Assembly: GCF_013114545.1 (NCBI RefSeq)
Contig: NZ_VTXI01000020.1
Location: forward strand, 1 to 64,000
Length of the DNA stretch: 64,000 nucleotides
Direction of reading: 5' to 3'
Origin: Vibrio sp. RE86
GTDB taxonomy: Bacteria; Pseudomonadota; Gammaproteobacteria; Enterobacterales; Vibrionaceae
Below the pieces are notes generated by a model. It saw only the letters and a list, made by a program, of their open reading frames with translations, did no database searches and was not told where the DNA came from. Within the stretch, counting starts at the first letter, position 1, and every line of letters starts with the position of its first letter. Shown here in pieces: positions 26,065 to 35,584 of the stretch. Made by a program: the position numbers and the translations under genes.

Positions 26065-27048
26065 ATGAAAGCTCAACTGACACTTATTGCTTTATCCATT
26101 TTTGCAGCACCTACTTTTGCACAACTATCAGATCAAGAGGGCATTAGTGGCGAAATTTCGTTAAACACGGGCTACATGTCTTCATCTTCAAATTTTGATA
26201 CTGATGGCGATAAAACCATTAATGACCTAAACCAAAAAGCTAAGACAAATAGTGATTTTATCGCATTACCCCTTGGTAGCATCGCCTATACCTTTGGCAC
26301 TAACTTAGACAAGCAAGTGTATGCTGGTACCGCACGTGAAGATATTGCTGTTGGTAATTTGGCTCTAGAAATTGGTTATAAGCAAGCACTGGAATCGGGT
26401 ATGGTGATTGATATCTCCTTCCTTCCAACAATTATGTCAGGTGAAACTTGGGCTGACCCGTACCAACTTGGTTCAGAACGTAACACTACCGATGAAACGG
26501 GCAATGCTTATCGATTAAAGTTTGACAGTATCATGGGTTCGAACTTTAGTCTTGATACAGCATATGCAACCAAAGATATCAGTGATGAAAAATCAGGCCA
26601 ATCAGAACTTACTGACATTAATGATATCAACTCACTGAAGCGCAGCAGCAGTTCAATTTACATCAAGGGTGACTACCAATACGCTCTCAACAAAACCTCT
26701 TTTCTTCAACCGTCACTTATCTATGTAAAAACTGACGCGGATGGAAAGGCTAACTCTTCTACCGCTTTTGGTGGCGAAGTTTCTTATTTCAAAATGATCA
26801 ACAAACACCAATTTGCACTAACAGCGGGCTACACCCAGCGCTCATTTGACGCAGTAAACCCACTGTATGGCAAAACAAGAGATGAAAGTGAACTAAGCCT
26901 ATTTGCTGCGTATGAATACCAAGAGTTTATGGGTTGGGAAGATTGGTCTTTAATCTCGTTTGCAGGTTATGGAACAACGGATGCGAACATTGATTTCTAT
27001 GACGAAGATGAATACTTTATGTCTCTAGGTGTTAACTACCAATTCTAA
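26065..27048 (+). CDS. DUF2860 outer-membrane protein
   Basis: This 327-residue protein has a signal peptide (about 1-19, ending TFA) and alternating beta-strand patterns ending in the aromatic terminal strand LGVNYQF, as in outer-membrane beta-barrels. It resembles the DUF2860 family common in Vibrio. Its substrate is unknown; a porin-like role is an inference. It has its own upstream repeats and downstream terminator, so it is probably a single-gene unit. Confidence 0.82.
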   Translation: MKAQLTLIALSIFAAPTFAQLSDQEGISGEISLNTGYMSSSSNFDTDGDKTINDLNQKAKTNSDFIALPLGSIAYTFGTNLDKQVYAGTAREDIAVGNLALEIGYKQALESGMVIDISFLPTIMSGETWADPYQLGSERNTTDETGNAYRLKFDSIMGSNFSLDTAYATKDISDEKSGQSELTDINDINSLKRSSSSIYIKGDYQYALNKTSFLQPSLIYVKTDADGKANSSTAFGGEVSYFKMINKHQFALTAGYTQRSFDAVNPLYGKTRDESELSLFAAYEYQEFMGWEDWSLISFAGYGTTDANIDFYDEDEYFMSLGVNYQF

Positions 27049-27053
27049 TCAGC

Positions 27054-27076
27054 AAGCCCGCTCTTAATGCGGGCTT
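27054..27076. terminator. terminator between the DUF2860 gene and comM
   Basis: AAGCCCGC / GCGGGCTT (27054-27061 with 27069-27076), loop TCTTAAT, followed by CATTTTT. It lies between convergent genes. Confidence 0.8.
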
Positions 27077-27081
27077 CATTT

Positions 27082-28605
27082 TTACACCGCTTGCGCTGTC
27101 AGTTCTCGCAATAACCGATCCATGGCTCGATAACCCAACGCCTCAGCCAAGTGAGAACGTGCAATGTTGGGCGCCCCTTCCAAATCTGCAATCGTACGTG
27201 CAACCTTGATGATTCGATGATAAGCGCGAATCGATAGACCTAAACGGTGTAACGCACTTTCTAAAAACTGCGCATCTTGCTTATCGAGAGGGCAATAGCG
27301 TTCGATCTCTCGACTTCCGAGTAGTGCGTTGACCTTGTTGGAGCGAGAGAGCATGGTTTCACGCGCAGCATACACTCGCGCTTTCACCACTTCGGTGGAC
27401 TCCCCTCGCTCTCCCCCTTCCGCTAATGTGCCCTTAGGTAGCGCAGGAATTTCAAGTGACATATCAAACCGGTCCAGCAAAGGACCCGATAAGCGACTAA
27501 GGTAGCGCAAAATCGTTTGTGGATTCACACGAGACTGGTTGCCTTCGTAATACCCCGTTGGGCTGGGGTTCAATGCACCGACCAATTGAAAGCGCGCTGG
27601 AAAACGCGTTTTTCCTTGAGCGCGAGAGATAATGATCTCTCCAGACTCTAGAGGTTCGCGAAGCGAGTCGAGCACCTTACGCTCAAATTCCGGCATCTCA
27701 TCCAGAAACAACAAGCCATTGTGCGCCAAGGAGATCTCTCCTGGACGAGGAATAGAGCCACCACCGACTAAAGCCGCCATCGAGCTTGAATGGTGCGGCG
27801 CACGAAACGGGCGCTGCTTCCAGTTATGAATGGTGATCTCTTGCTGTGTCAAAGAGGCCACCGATGCCGTTTCCATTGCCTCTTCGTCGCTCATCTCAGG
27901 CAATAAGTCACATAGCCTAGAGGCCAACATGGTTTTACCTGTGCCGGGCGGCCCCAGAAACAGCAAGTTGTGATTTCCTGCAGCGGCTATCTCTAACGCT
28001 CGTTTCCCTTGCTGCTGACCGATAATATCTTGGAGATCTCGCTGAGACGCACGAGGTTGCCTTTTCGCACTGCTCTGATGGAGTTGTAACTTGGTTTGGC
28101 CACACAAATCGGCGCACACTTCGAGTAAGGTGCTGGCAGATTTATGTGTCTCGAGTCCGACTAGCGCAGCTTGATCGCCATTGAATTCAGGCACCACCAA
28201 ACGCCGATTGGCCGCTAAGCTCGCTAATGCGGCAGGCAAAACACCCTTAACCCCTCGAAGCTCACCCGATAGAGCCAGTTCTCCGACAAACTCGGTGTCA
28301 CTCAATTGCTCTGCTGGGATTTGCTCTGATGCTGCCAAGATCCCCAACGCGATCGGTAAATCAAATCGCCCGCCCTCTTTAGGCAAATCAGCAGGAGCAA
28401 GGTTGACGGTAATACGCTTAGCAGGAAACTCAAAGCGCGAGTTGATGATGGCGCTGCGCACTCGATCTCGTGACTCTTTAACGGTCGTCTCTGGTAACCC
28501 CACTAAAGTGAAACCCGGCATGCCGTTACTGATATGGACTTCAACCGTCACCGCTGGCGCTTCAACCCCGACACAAGCTCGGCTGTGTATGACGGCTAAC
28601 CCCAT
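27082..28605 (-). CDS. comM: Mg chelatase-like AAA ATPase ComM (YifB)
   Basis: ComM is a hexameric helicase that promotes branch migration during natural transformation in Vibrio. The 507-residue protein has an N-terminal ChlI/Lon-protease-like domain (about 20-142), Walker A GPPGTGKT (218-225), a Walker B LLFLDEMPEF near residue 296-305, the NPSPTGYY segment and a C-terminal Mg-chelatase helical domain. It is divergent from the ilv operon. Confidence 0.94.
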   Translation of the reverse strand: MGLAVIHSRACVGVEAPAVTVEVHISNGMPGFTLVGLPETTVKESRDRVRSAIINSRFEFPAKRITVNLAPADLPKEGGRFDLPIALGILAASEQIPAEQLSDTEFVGELALSGELRGVKGVLPAALASLAANRRLVVPEFNGDQAALVGLETHKSASTLLEVCADLCGQTKLQLHQSSAKRQPRASQRDLQDIIGQQQGKRALEIAAAGNHNLLFLGPPGTGKTMLASRLCDLLPEMSDEEAMETASVASLTQQEITIHNWKQRPFRAPHHSSSMAALVGGGSIPRPGEISLAHNGLLFLDEMPEFERKVLDSLREPLESGEIIISRAQGKTRFPARFQLVGALNPSPTGYYEGNQSRVNPQTILRYLSRLSGPLLDRFDMSLEIPALPKGTLAEGGERGESTEVVKARVYAARETMLSRSNKVNALLGSREIERYCPLDKQDAQFLESALHRLGLSIRAYHRIIKVARTIADLEGAPNIARSHLAEALGYRAMDRLLRELTAQAV

Positions 28606-28723
28606 GAGCAGCCCATTCTTTGCTTGTTCACTATTTATCCCCCTGATAGTTCGTTCATTTTCTTATCAAGGTTGTTATATAGCGTGGCTAGATGCTGAAA
28701 GAATGTGAAAAAAGAATGACATT

Positions 28724-28752
28724 TTGCTTGTCATTTAACGGATTAGTATGTT
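28724..28752 (+). promoter_or_regulatory. ilvGMEDA promoter
   Basis: TTGCTT (28724-28729), 17-bp spacer, TATGTT (28747-28752), about 60 bp before the leader peptide start. Confidence 0.65.
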
Positions 28753-28814
28753 ACCACTAGAGACGCAAACATTTTCGTGCCTAACTAGGCACCACTATAA
28801 TTAAAGAAATAAAG

Positions 28815-28904
28815 ATGAACATCAACGCCCGCTTCAACGCACTGATTGCCCTGATTATCGTGGTCATTATTGACACCACGCGGGGTTTAGTGGGCGAAAG
28901 ATAG
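28815..28904 (+). CDS. ilvL: ilv operon leader peptide
   Basis: This 29-codon ORF follows TAAAGAAATAAAG. Twelve of its 29 residues are branched-chain (6 Ile, 3 Val, 3 Leu), with the run IALIIVVII at residues 11-19. It encodes the control peptide of the attenuator: ribosome stalling on these codons when Ile, Val or Leu-tRNA is short should prevent the terminator at 28918-28949. A CGTGGT / ACCACG pair (28859-28864 and 28875-28880) inside the leader can form the competing pause stem. Confidence 0.92.
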   Translation: MNINARFNALIALIIVVIIDTTRGLVGER

Positions 28905-28917
28905 CCACAGAATAGAA

Positions 28918-28950
28918 AAAACCCCCGCACTGAAAAGTCCGGGGGTTTTT
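28918..28950 (+). terminator. ilv attenuator terminator
   Basis: AAAACCCCCG / CGGGGGTTTT (28918-28927 with 28940-28949) with a 12-nt loop and T tract, located 14 bp after the leader peptide stop and 139 bp before ilvG. Confidence 0.92.
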
Positions 28951-29023
28951 TACAATTAATACGCCGAGTTTTTAGGCATATACAATTTTAAGAAGCTCAA
29001 AAAGCGATGAGCTTACAGGAAGA

Positions 29024-29092
29024 ATGGGAGTGCACATGAAGTGCAAAGCAACACAACAAAAGAGCAAAAATAGTAGCGGAGGTTCACGATGA
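29024..29092 (+). CDS. possible 22-codon ORF overlapping the ilvG start
   Basis: A short frame starts at ATG 29024 (or the in-frame ATG 29036) and stops at TGA 29090-29092, which overlaps the ilvG start as ATGA. The product would be polar and basic with many Gln, Lys and Ser. It contains the ilvG ribosome-binding site, so translating it could couple to ilvG. It has no recognised homology and may be chance. Confidence 0.25.
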   Translation: MGVHMKCKATQQKSKNSSGGSR

Positions 29093-30735
29093 CAGGTGCA
29101 GAGTTAGTCGTATCCGCATTGAAGCAACAAGGTATTGAGACAGTATTTGGTTATCCAGGCGGCGCTATCATGCCAATCTATGATGCGCTGTATGACGGAG
29201 GTGTTGAGCACATCCTCTGTCGCCATGAGCAAGGCGCAGCGATGGCAGCGATCGGCATGGCACGAGCAACACAAGATGTTGCAGTCTGTATGGCAACATC
29301 AGGGCCAGGAGCAACCAACCTAGTCACAGGCCTAGCGGATGCCTTTATGGACTCAATCCCAATGGTCGCTATCACAGGTCAGGTTGCCAGTTCTCATATC
29401 GGTACCGATGCCTTCCAAGAGATGGATGTGATCGGTATGTCTCTCTCTTGTACTAAGCACAGCTACTTAGTTACCGACATCAATGATCTTGCGCCAACTC
29501 TTGCTGAAGCATTTGAAGTTGCAAAGACTGGCCGTCCAGGTCCTGTCATTGTTGATATCGCCAAAGATGTTCAGTTGGCTCAAGCACCGACAGAAATACT
29601 TCCACCTTTCACTCCACCAGCAATGCCAGTGGCAAACGCTGAGGATATCGCCAAAGCACAAGAGCTACTTTCAGCAAGCTCTCGCCCAGTATTTTACGTC
29701 GGTGGCGGTGTGCAACTTGGTCACGCAACCGACTCTGTTCGTGAGTTTTTACGTCTAAATCCAATGCCATCAGTGAGCACACTGAAAGGCTTAGGAACGA
29801 TTGAACGTCACGACCCACACTACTTAGGTATGCTAGGTATGCATGGCACAAAAGCGGCCAACCTAGTGGTACAAGAGTGTGATTTACTAATCGCTGTCGG
29901 CGCTCGTTTTGATGACCGAGTGACAGGCAAGCTAGATACGTTCGCACCAAATGCGAAAGTTATCCATATTGATATTGATGCAGCTGAACTGCACAAGCTA
30001 CGTACTGCTAATGCCGCGATTCGCGCTGAAATCCCTGCAGTTCTTCCTCACCTAGAGCTTTCTCACGACATCACGCCTTGGGTTAAGCACAGCGAAAGTC
30101 TGCGCACTGGCTTCAAATGGCGCTACGACCACCCAGGCGACCTTATCTACGCTCCGGGCTTACTAAAGCAGCTGTCGGACATGATGCCTGATAGTTCAAT
30201 CGTCTCTACCGACGTAGGCCAGCACCAGATGTGGGCAGCACAGCACATCCAGCCACGTGACCCACAAAACTTCATCACGTCTGCAGGCCTAGGAACAATG
30301 GGCTTCGGTCTACCAGCAGCGATGGGCGCTGCAGTCGCTCGACCTGATGACCAGTCTATCCTTATTACAGGTGACGGCTCTTTTATGATGAACATCCAAG
30401 AGCTTGGTACTTTAAAACGTCGTCAAATCCCAGTGAAGGTTGTACTACTCAACAACCAACGCTTAGGTATGGTGCGTCAGTGGCAATCGCTGTTCTTTGA
30501 TGGCCGCCATAGTGAAACCATCCTAGATGACAACCCTGATTTCGTAATGCTAGCTAAAGCCTTTGATATTCCTGGTAAAACGATCACTAAGAAAGAAGAA
30601 GTTGAGCCAGCCCTAAAAGAAATGCTAGAAAGTAAGACATCGTATCTTCTTCATGTTTTGATTGATGAAGAAGAGAACGTGTGGCCACTTGTACCACCAG
30701 GTGCATCAAACAATGACATGCTGGAGAACACATAA
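29089..30735 (+). CDS. ilvG: acetolactate synthase 2 catalytic subunit
   Basis: IlvG condenses pyruvate with pyruvate or 2-oxobutyrate, the first common step to Val/Leu/Ile. The intact 548-residue ThDP enzyme has the activating Glu47 in RHEQGAA, the FAD-binding middle domain and the ThDP/Mg motif GDGSFMMNIQELGT (about 431-444). The gene is not frameshifted, unlike in E. coli K-12. GCGGAGG lies 8 bp before the start. ilvM follows after one base. Confidence 0.96.
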   Translation: MTGAELVVSALKQQGIETVFGYPGGAIMPIYDALYDGGVEHILCRHEQGAAMAAIGMARATQDVAVCMATSGPGATNLVTGLADAFMDSIPMVAITGQVASSHIGTDAFQEMDVIGMSLSCTKHSYLVTDINDLAPTLAEAFEVAKTGRPGPVIVDIAKDVQLAQAPTEILPPFTPPAMPVANAEDIAKAQELLSASSRPVFYVGGGVQLGHATDSVREFLRLNPMPSVSTLKGLGTIERHDPHYLGMLGMHGTKAANLVVQECDLLIAVGARFDDRVTGKLDTFAPNAKVIHIDIDAAELHKLRTANAAIRAEIPAVLPHLELSHDITPWVKHSESLRTGFKWRYDHPGDLIYAPGLLKQLSDMMPDSSIVSTDVGQHQMWAAQHIQPRDPQNFITSAGLGTMGFGLPAAMGAAVARPDDQSILITGDGSFMMNIQELGTLKRRQIPVKVVLLNNQRLGMVRQWQSLFFDGRHSETILDDNPDFVMLAKAFDIPGKTITKKEEVEPALKEMLESKTSYLLHVLIDEEENVWPLVPPGASNNDMLENT

Positions 30736-30736
30736 C

Positions 30737-31021
30737 ATGGAAAGATACTTAATCGACATTAAAGCCGACGATAAGCCGGTACTGTTAGAGCGTGTTCTTC
30801 GCGTTGTTCGCCACCGTGGATTTACGGTTAAGCAAGTGGCTGGTACACAAAATCACGAAAGCAAAATCGCGAGCGTTGAGATCATCGTTGATAGCGATCG
30901 CCCAATCTCTTTCTTAACTAACCAGATCGAGAAACTATGGGACGTACGCACCGTTGAAGTCACGCAAATAGCGCGAGATGAACTCCCAAATAACAACCTA
31001 CAACAAAAGATTTGTGCATAA
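30737..31021 (+). CDS. ilvM: acetolactate synthase 2 small regulatory subunit
   Basis: IlvM is the small ACT-domain subunit of acetolactate synthase II, needed for full activity of IlvG. The 94-residue protein starts MERYLIDIKADDKP and contains one ACT fold with the RHRGFTVKQV segment. The start at 30737 lies one base after the ilvG stop; the longer frame into ilvG is rejected. ilvE follows 12 bp later. Confidence 0.92.
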   Translation: MERYLIDIKADDKPVLLERVLRVVRHRGFTVKQVAGTQNHESKIASVEIIVDSDRPISFLTNQIEKLWDVRTVEVTQIARDELPNNNLQQKICA

Positions 31022-31033
31022 GGAAGGCAATAC

Positions 31034-31978
31034 ATGGCTACAAAAACAGCAGATTACATTTGGTTCAACGGTGAAATGGTTCCTTGGGCAGAAGCAAATG
31101 TACACGTGTTAACTCACGCAATGCACTACGGTACTTCTGTTTTCGAAGGTGTTCGCTGTTACAACACTCCAAAAGGTCCAATTGTCTTCCGTCACCTTGA
31201 ACACGCTAAGCGTCTAAAAGATTCTGCGAAGATCTACCGCTTCCCTATTCCATACACGGTCGAAGAGATCATGGAAGCGACACGTGAAACACTGCGTCAA
31301 AACAAGCTTGAGAGTGCGTACATTCGCCCTCTTGGTTTCGTAGGCAACGTTGGCCTTGGCGTATGTCCTCCAGCAGATACAGAGATGGATCTGATCATTG
31401 CAGCCTTCCCTTGGGGTTCATACCTAGGCGAAGAAGCACTAGAGAAAGGCGTTGATGCAATGATCTCAAGCTGGAACCGCGCGGCTCCAAACACTATCCC
31501 TACTGCAGCAAAAGCAGGCGGTAACTACCTATCATCACTACTTGTTGGTGGTGAGGCTCGTCGTCACGGTTACGACGAAGGTATCGCACTAAGTGTTGAT
31601 GGCTACCTATCTGAAGGTGCAGGTGAAAACATCTTTGTTATTAAAGATGGCGTGATCACTACACCACCAGCAACCAGTGCAATTCTGCCAGGCATCACCC
31701 GTGACTCAATCATGACTCTCGCTCGTGATCGTGGTTACGAAGTACGTGAAGCAAACATTGCTCGTGAAGCACTTTACCTAGCAGACGAAGTATTCATGAC
31801 AGGTACAGCGGCAGAAGTCGTTCCAGTATCAACCATTGATAAAATCGAAGTGGGCAGCGGCAAACGCGGTCCAATTACCAAAGAACTGCAAGAAGCATAC
31901 TTTGGCCTATTCAACGGCACCACTGAAGATAAGTGGGGCTGGTTAGATTACGTTTACCCAGAAGACGCGGCAAAATAA
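31034..31978 (+). CDS. ilvE: branched-chain amino acid aminotransferase
   Basis: IlvE makes the final transamination to Val, Leu and Ile. The 314-residue class IV PLP enzyme has the cofactor lysine Lys160 in TAAKAGGNY, the FEGVRCY segment (38-43) and the LSEGAGENIF loop near residue 192-201. It follows ilvM with a good AAGGAAGG site and is followed by ilvD 12 bp on. Confidence 0.96.
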   Translation: MATKTADYIWFNGEMVPWAEANVHVLTHAMHYGTSVFEGVRCYNTPKGPIVFRHLEHAKRLKDSAKIYRFPIPYTVEEIMEATRETLRQNKLESAYIRPLGFVGNVGLGVCPPADTEMDLIIAAFPWGSYLGEEALEKGVDAMISSWNRAAPNTIPTAAKAGGNYLSSLLVGGEARRHGYDEGIALSVDGYLSEGAGENIFVIKDGVITTPPATSAILPGITRDSIMTLARDRGYEVREANIAREALYLADEVFMTGTAAEVVPVSTIDKIEVGSGKRGPITKELQEAYFGLFNGTTEDKWGWLDYVYPEDAAK

Positions 31979-31990
31979 GGAAGTAGTAAG

Positions 31991-33832
31991 ATGCCTATAT
32001 ATAGATCAGCAACCACCACTCATGGCCGCAACATGGCCGGTGCTCGTGCCCTTTGGCGCGCTACTGGGGTAAAAGACGAAGACTTCGGTAAACCAATCAT
32101 CGCTGTCGTGAACTCATTCACGCAATTTGTTCCTGGCCACGTTCACCTAAAAGATATGGGTCAGCTGGTGGCAGGCGAGATTGAAAAAGCCGGCGGTATT
32201 GCCAAAGAATTCAACACCATCGCGGTTGATGATGGTATCGCAATGGGTCACGGTGGCATGCTTTACTCACTGCCATCACGTGAACTTATCGCTGACTCAG
32301 TAGAGTACATGGTGAATGCACACTGTGCCGATGCCATGGTATGTATCTCTAACTGTGACAAAATCACTCCGGGGATGCTAATGGCGTCAATGCGCCTAAA
32401 CATCCCTGTGATCTTCGTATCTGGCGGCCCAATGGAAGCGGGTAAAACCAAGCTTTCTGACCAAATCATCAAGCTAGACCTTGTTGACGCAATGATCCAA
32501 GGTGCTGACCCGAAAGTGTCAGACGAGCAAAGTGAACAGATCGAACGTAGCGCATGTCCGACATGTGGTTCATGTTCAGGTATGTTCACAGCGAACTCAA
32601 TGAACTGTCTGACTGAAGCATTAGGCCTTTCTCAGCCGGGTAACGGTTCAATGCTAGCAACACACGCAGACCGCGAAGAACTATTCATCAACGCTGGTAA
32701 ACGTATCGTTGAACTGACACGTCGTTACTACGAGCAAGATGACGAATCTGCACTGCCACGCAATATCGCAACCTTTGACGCATTCGAAAACGCAATGGCG
32801 CTTGATATCGCGATGGGCGGCTCAACCAACACCATTCTTCACCTGCTCGCTGCGGCGCAAGAAGGTGAGATTGACTTCGATATGGACGATATCGATCGCT
32901 TATCTCGTAAAGTGCCTCACCTATGTAAAGTGGCGCCATCTACGCAGAAATATCACATGGAAGACGTACACCGCGCTGGTGGTGTAATGGCCATCCTTGG
33001 TGAGTTAGACCGCGCAGGCCTACTGCACAACGACGCTCGTACTGTGCTTGGCCTTTCAATGAAAGAGCAGCTAGCGCAATACGACATCATCCAAACCGAA
33101 GATGCAGACGTACTGAAATTTTTCCGCGCGGGCCCTGCAGGTATCCGTACGACGAAAGCGTTCTCACAGGATTGTCGTTGGGATCGCCTTGATGATGACC
33201 GCGCTGATGGTTGTATCCGTTCAATCGATAACGCATTTTCTCAAGAAGGTGGCTTAGCGGTACTTTCAGGCAACATCGCTCTTGATGGTTGTATTGTTAA
33301 GACAGCAGGCGTTGATGAAAGCATCCATAAATTCACTGGTCCTGCGGTTGTATTTGAAAGCCAAGAAGATGCAGTTGAAGGCATCTTAGGTGGTAAAGTC
33401 AAAGCAGGCGATGTTGTGGTTATCCGCTACGAAGGCCCTAAAGGTGGCCCAGGTATGCAAGAAATGCTTTACCCAACGACCTATCTAAAATCGATGGGCC
33501 TTGGTAAAGAGTGTGCACTACTTACTGATGGTCGTTTCTCTGGTGGTACATCTGGCCTATCAATTGGTCACGCGTCACCAGAAGCGGCGAACGGCGGTGC
33601 CATCGGTCTGGTTAAGCAAGGCGATATCATCGCGATTGATATTCCAAACCGTTCTATCTCTCTAGAGATTTCTGAACAAGAGCTTGCTGAGCGCCGTGCG
33701 AAACAAGACGAACTCGGCTGGAAACCAGTTGATCGTCAACGTGAAGTTTCATTTGCACTTAAAGCTTACGCAAGTATGGCAACGAGTGCTGACAAAGGTG
33801 CAGTACGAGATAAATCAAAGCTAGAGGACTAG
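31991..33832 (+). CDS. ilvD: dihydroxy-acid dehydratase
   Basis: IlvD dehydrates 2,3-dihydroxy acids to 2-keto acids in Val and Ile synthesis. The 613-residue protein carries the iron-sulfur cysteines in CISNCDK (about 118-124) and CPTCGSCSGMF (about 191-201), the IlvD/Edd signature near 124-134 and DGRFSGGTSGLSIGH near the C-terminus. It is the fourth gene of the operon, 3 bp before ilvA. Confidence 0.96.
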   Translation: MPIYRSATTTHGRNMAGARALWRATGVKDEDFGKPIIAVVNSFTQFVPGHVHLKDMGQLVAGEIEKAGGIAKEFNTIAVDDGIAMGHGGMLYSLPSRELIADSVEYMVNAHCADAMVCISNCDKITPGMLMASMRLNIPVIFVSGGPMEAGKTKLSDQIIKLDLVDAMIQGADPKVSDEQSEQIERSACPTCGSCSGMFTANSMNCLTEALGLSQPGNGSMLATHADREELFINAGKRIVELTRRYYEQDDESALPRNIATFDAFENAMALDIAMGGSTNTILHLLAAAQEGEIDFDMDDIDRLSRKVPHLCKVAPSTQKYHMEDVHRAGGVMAILGELDRAGLLHNDARTVLGLSMKEQLAQYDIIQTEDADVLKFFRAGPAGIRTTKAFSQDCRWDRLDDDRADGCIRSIDNAFSQEGGLAVLSGNIALDGCIVKTAGVDESIHKFTGPAVVFESQEDAVEGILGGKVKAGDVVVIRYEGPKGGPGMQEMLYPTTYLKSMGLGKECALLTDGRFSGGTSGLSIGHASPEAANGGAIGLVKQGDIIAIDIPNRSISLEISEQELAERRAKQDELGWKPVDRQREVSFALKAYASMATSADKGAVRDKSKLED

Positions 33833-33835
33833 CTT

Positions 33836-35383
33836 ATGACTGACCCTCAACCACCAAAAACAGAGCAACAAACTGGCGCAGATTATCTGCGTCAGATCCT
33901 GCGCGCGCCAGTCTATGAAGTGGCGACAGTAACGCCACTTCAAGAAATGCCCCGACTTGCAGTACGTATTGGTAACAATGTACAAATAAAACGAGAAGAC
34001 CGTCAGCCGGTGCACTCGTTTAAGCTGCGTGGTGCCTACAACATGGTCGCAAGCTTAACTGACGAGCAAAAAGCGGCCGGTGTAATTGCAGCATCAGCGG
34101 GTAACCATGCCCAAGGTATGGCGCTATCAGGCACAAAGCTCGGAATTAAGACCACTATCGTGATGCCAAAAACTACCCCAGACATCAAAGTCGATGCGGT
34201 ACGTGGGTTTGGCGGTAACGTGGTTCTACATGGCAGCAACTTTGATGAGGCGAAAGCAGAAGCTGAACGTCTATCAGATCAACATGGCTACACCTTTGTA
34301 CCGCCTTTTGATCACCCATTAGTGATTGCAGGTCAAGGTACAATCGGTATGGAGATGCTGCAACAAAACGGCCACCTCGATCATATCTTCGTTCCTGTTG
34401 GCGGTGGTGGTTTAGCCGCTGGTGTTGCTGTATTGATTAAGCAGTTGATGCCAGAAATCAAGGTTATCGCCGTAGAACCTGAAGACTCTTCATGTCTAAA
34501 AGCCGCCCTTGATGCTGGTGAGCCAGTCGTACTGGATCAAGTCAGTATGTTCGCTGATGGTGTTGCCGTTAAACGCATTGGTGAAGAGACGTTCCGTTTA
34601 TGTCAGAAGTACATTGATGGTCATATCTCAGTTTCAAGCGATGAAATTTGTGCTGCGGTAAAAGACATCTTTGAAGACACACGTGCAATTGCCGAACCTT
34701 CGGGCGCTTTAGCACTAGCAGGCCTGAAAAAGTTTGCTGAGCAAAATGAGCTCAAAGACAAAAACCTTGCCACGGTGCTTTCTGGTGCCAACACCAACTT
34801 CCACGGTCTGCGCTATGTCTCTGAGCGTTGTGAGTTAGGTGAAAAACGTGAAGGTCTACTTGCTGTCACTATCCCTGAACGTCAAGGGGCATTCTTCGAG
34901 TTCTGCAACCTAATCGGTGGTCGAGCTGTGACGGAATTTAACTACCGTTACAACGATGATGCACTTGCGAATATCTTTGTCGGTGTTCGCCTGCAAGATG
35001 GTCAAGAAGAGCTGGATAACATCATTCACGATCTGCGTGAAGGCGGCTACCCAGTGGTTGACCTATCCGACGATGAAATGGCGAAACTGCACGTACGCTA
35101 CATGATTGGTGGTAAACCTTCTAAGCCACTCAAAGAGCGTTTGTACAGCTTTGAGTTCCCTGAATACCCGGGTGCTTTGGTGAAATTCCTGAGTACACTG
35201 GGTACACACTGGAACATTAGCCTATTTAACTACCGTAACCACGGTGCTGATTACGGACGTGTGTTGTGTGGTTTTGAGCTTGAGGAATCTGATTTATCAC
35301 GCTTCTCCGCTCACCTACGCGAACTGGGTTATCAATGTAAGGATGAAACCGACAACCCGTCGTACAAATTCTTCCTTTCATAA
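33836..35383 (+). CDS. ilvA: threonine ammonia-lyase, biosynthetic
   Basis: IlvA deaminates threonine to 2-oxobutyrate, the committed step to isoleucine. The 515-residue protein has the PLP lysine Lys63 in HSFKLRGAYN, the phosphate loop PVGGGGLAAG (about 184-193), and two C-terminal ACT-like regulatory domains (about 335-515) for Ile inhibition and Val activation. It is the last gene of ilvGMEDA and is followed by a strong terminator. Confidence 0.96.
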   Translation: MTDPQPPKTEQQTGADYLRQILRAPVYEVATVTPLQEMPRLAVRIGNNVQIKREDRQPVHSFKLRGAYNMVASLTDEQKAAGVIAASAGNHAQGMALSGTKLGIKTTIVMPKTTPDIKVDAVRGFGGNVVLHGSNFDEAKAEAERLSDQHGYTFVPPFDHPLVIAGQGTIGMEMLQQNGHLDHIFVPVGGGGLAAGVAVLIKQLMPEIKVIAVEPEDSSCLKAALDAGEPVVLDQVSMFADGVAVKRIGEETFRLCQKYIDGHISVSSDEICAAVKDIFEDTRAIAEPSGALALAGLKKFAEQNELKDKNLATVLSGANTNFHGLRYVSERCELGEKREGLLAVTIPERQGAFFEFCNLIGGRAVTEFNYRYNDDALANIFVGVRLQDGQEELDNIIHDLREGGYPVVDLSDDEMAKLHVRYMIGGKPSKPLKERLYSFEFPEYPGALVKFLSTLGTHWNISLFNYRNHGADYGRVLCGFELEESDLSRFSAHLRELGYQCKDETDNPSYKFFLS

Positions 35384-35394
35384 CCTCAATACAC

Positions 35395-35427
35395 AAAGCC
35401 CTTAACCTCTTGGATTAAGGGCTTTTT
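35395..35427 (+). terminator. terminator of the ilv operon
   Basis: AAAGCCCTTAA / TTAAGGGCTTT (35395-35405 with 35415-35425), 9-nt loop, T tract. Confidence 0.92.
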
Positions 35428-35476
35428 CTTACCTCTAATCCTTCCTAACCTCGAACTTGATTATACTTTGGTCAAA

Positions 35477-35500
35477 ATGCGTGATGCGCATAGATATAAT
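35477..35500 (+). promoter_or_regulatory. candidate acuI -10 box with adjacent palindrome
   Basis: TATAAT (35495-35500) is preceded by the palindrome ATGCG-TGATG-CGCAT (35477-35491), which fills the spacer where an operator would act. No good -35 is visible at normal spacing. About 85 bp before acuI. Confidence 0.4.
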
Positions 35501-35584
35501 GCTAAAGTTTCATTTTTGTCATGGCGATTTTAGGTCTACACTAAATCCAGTTTCTAAATTGCAGCTCTATTTGTGGAGATCACT

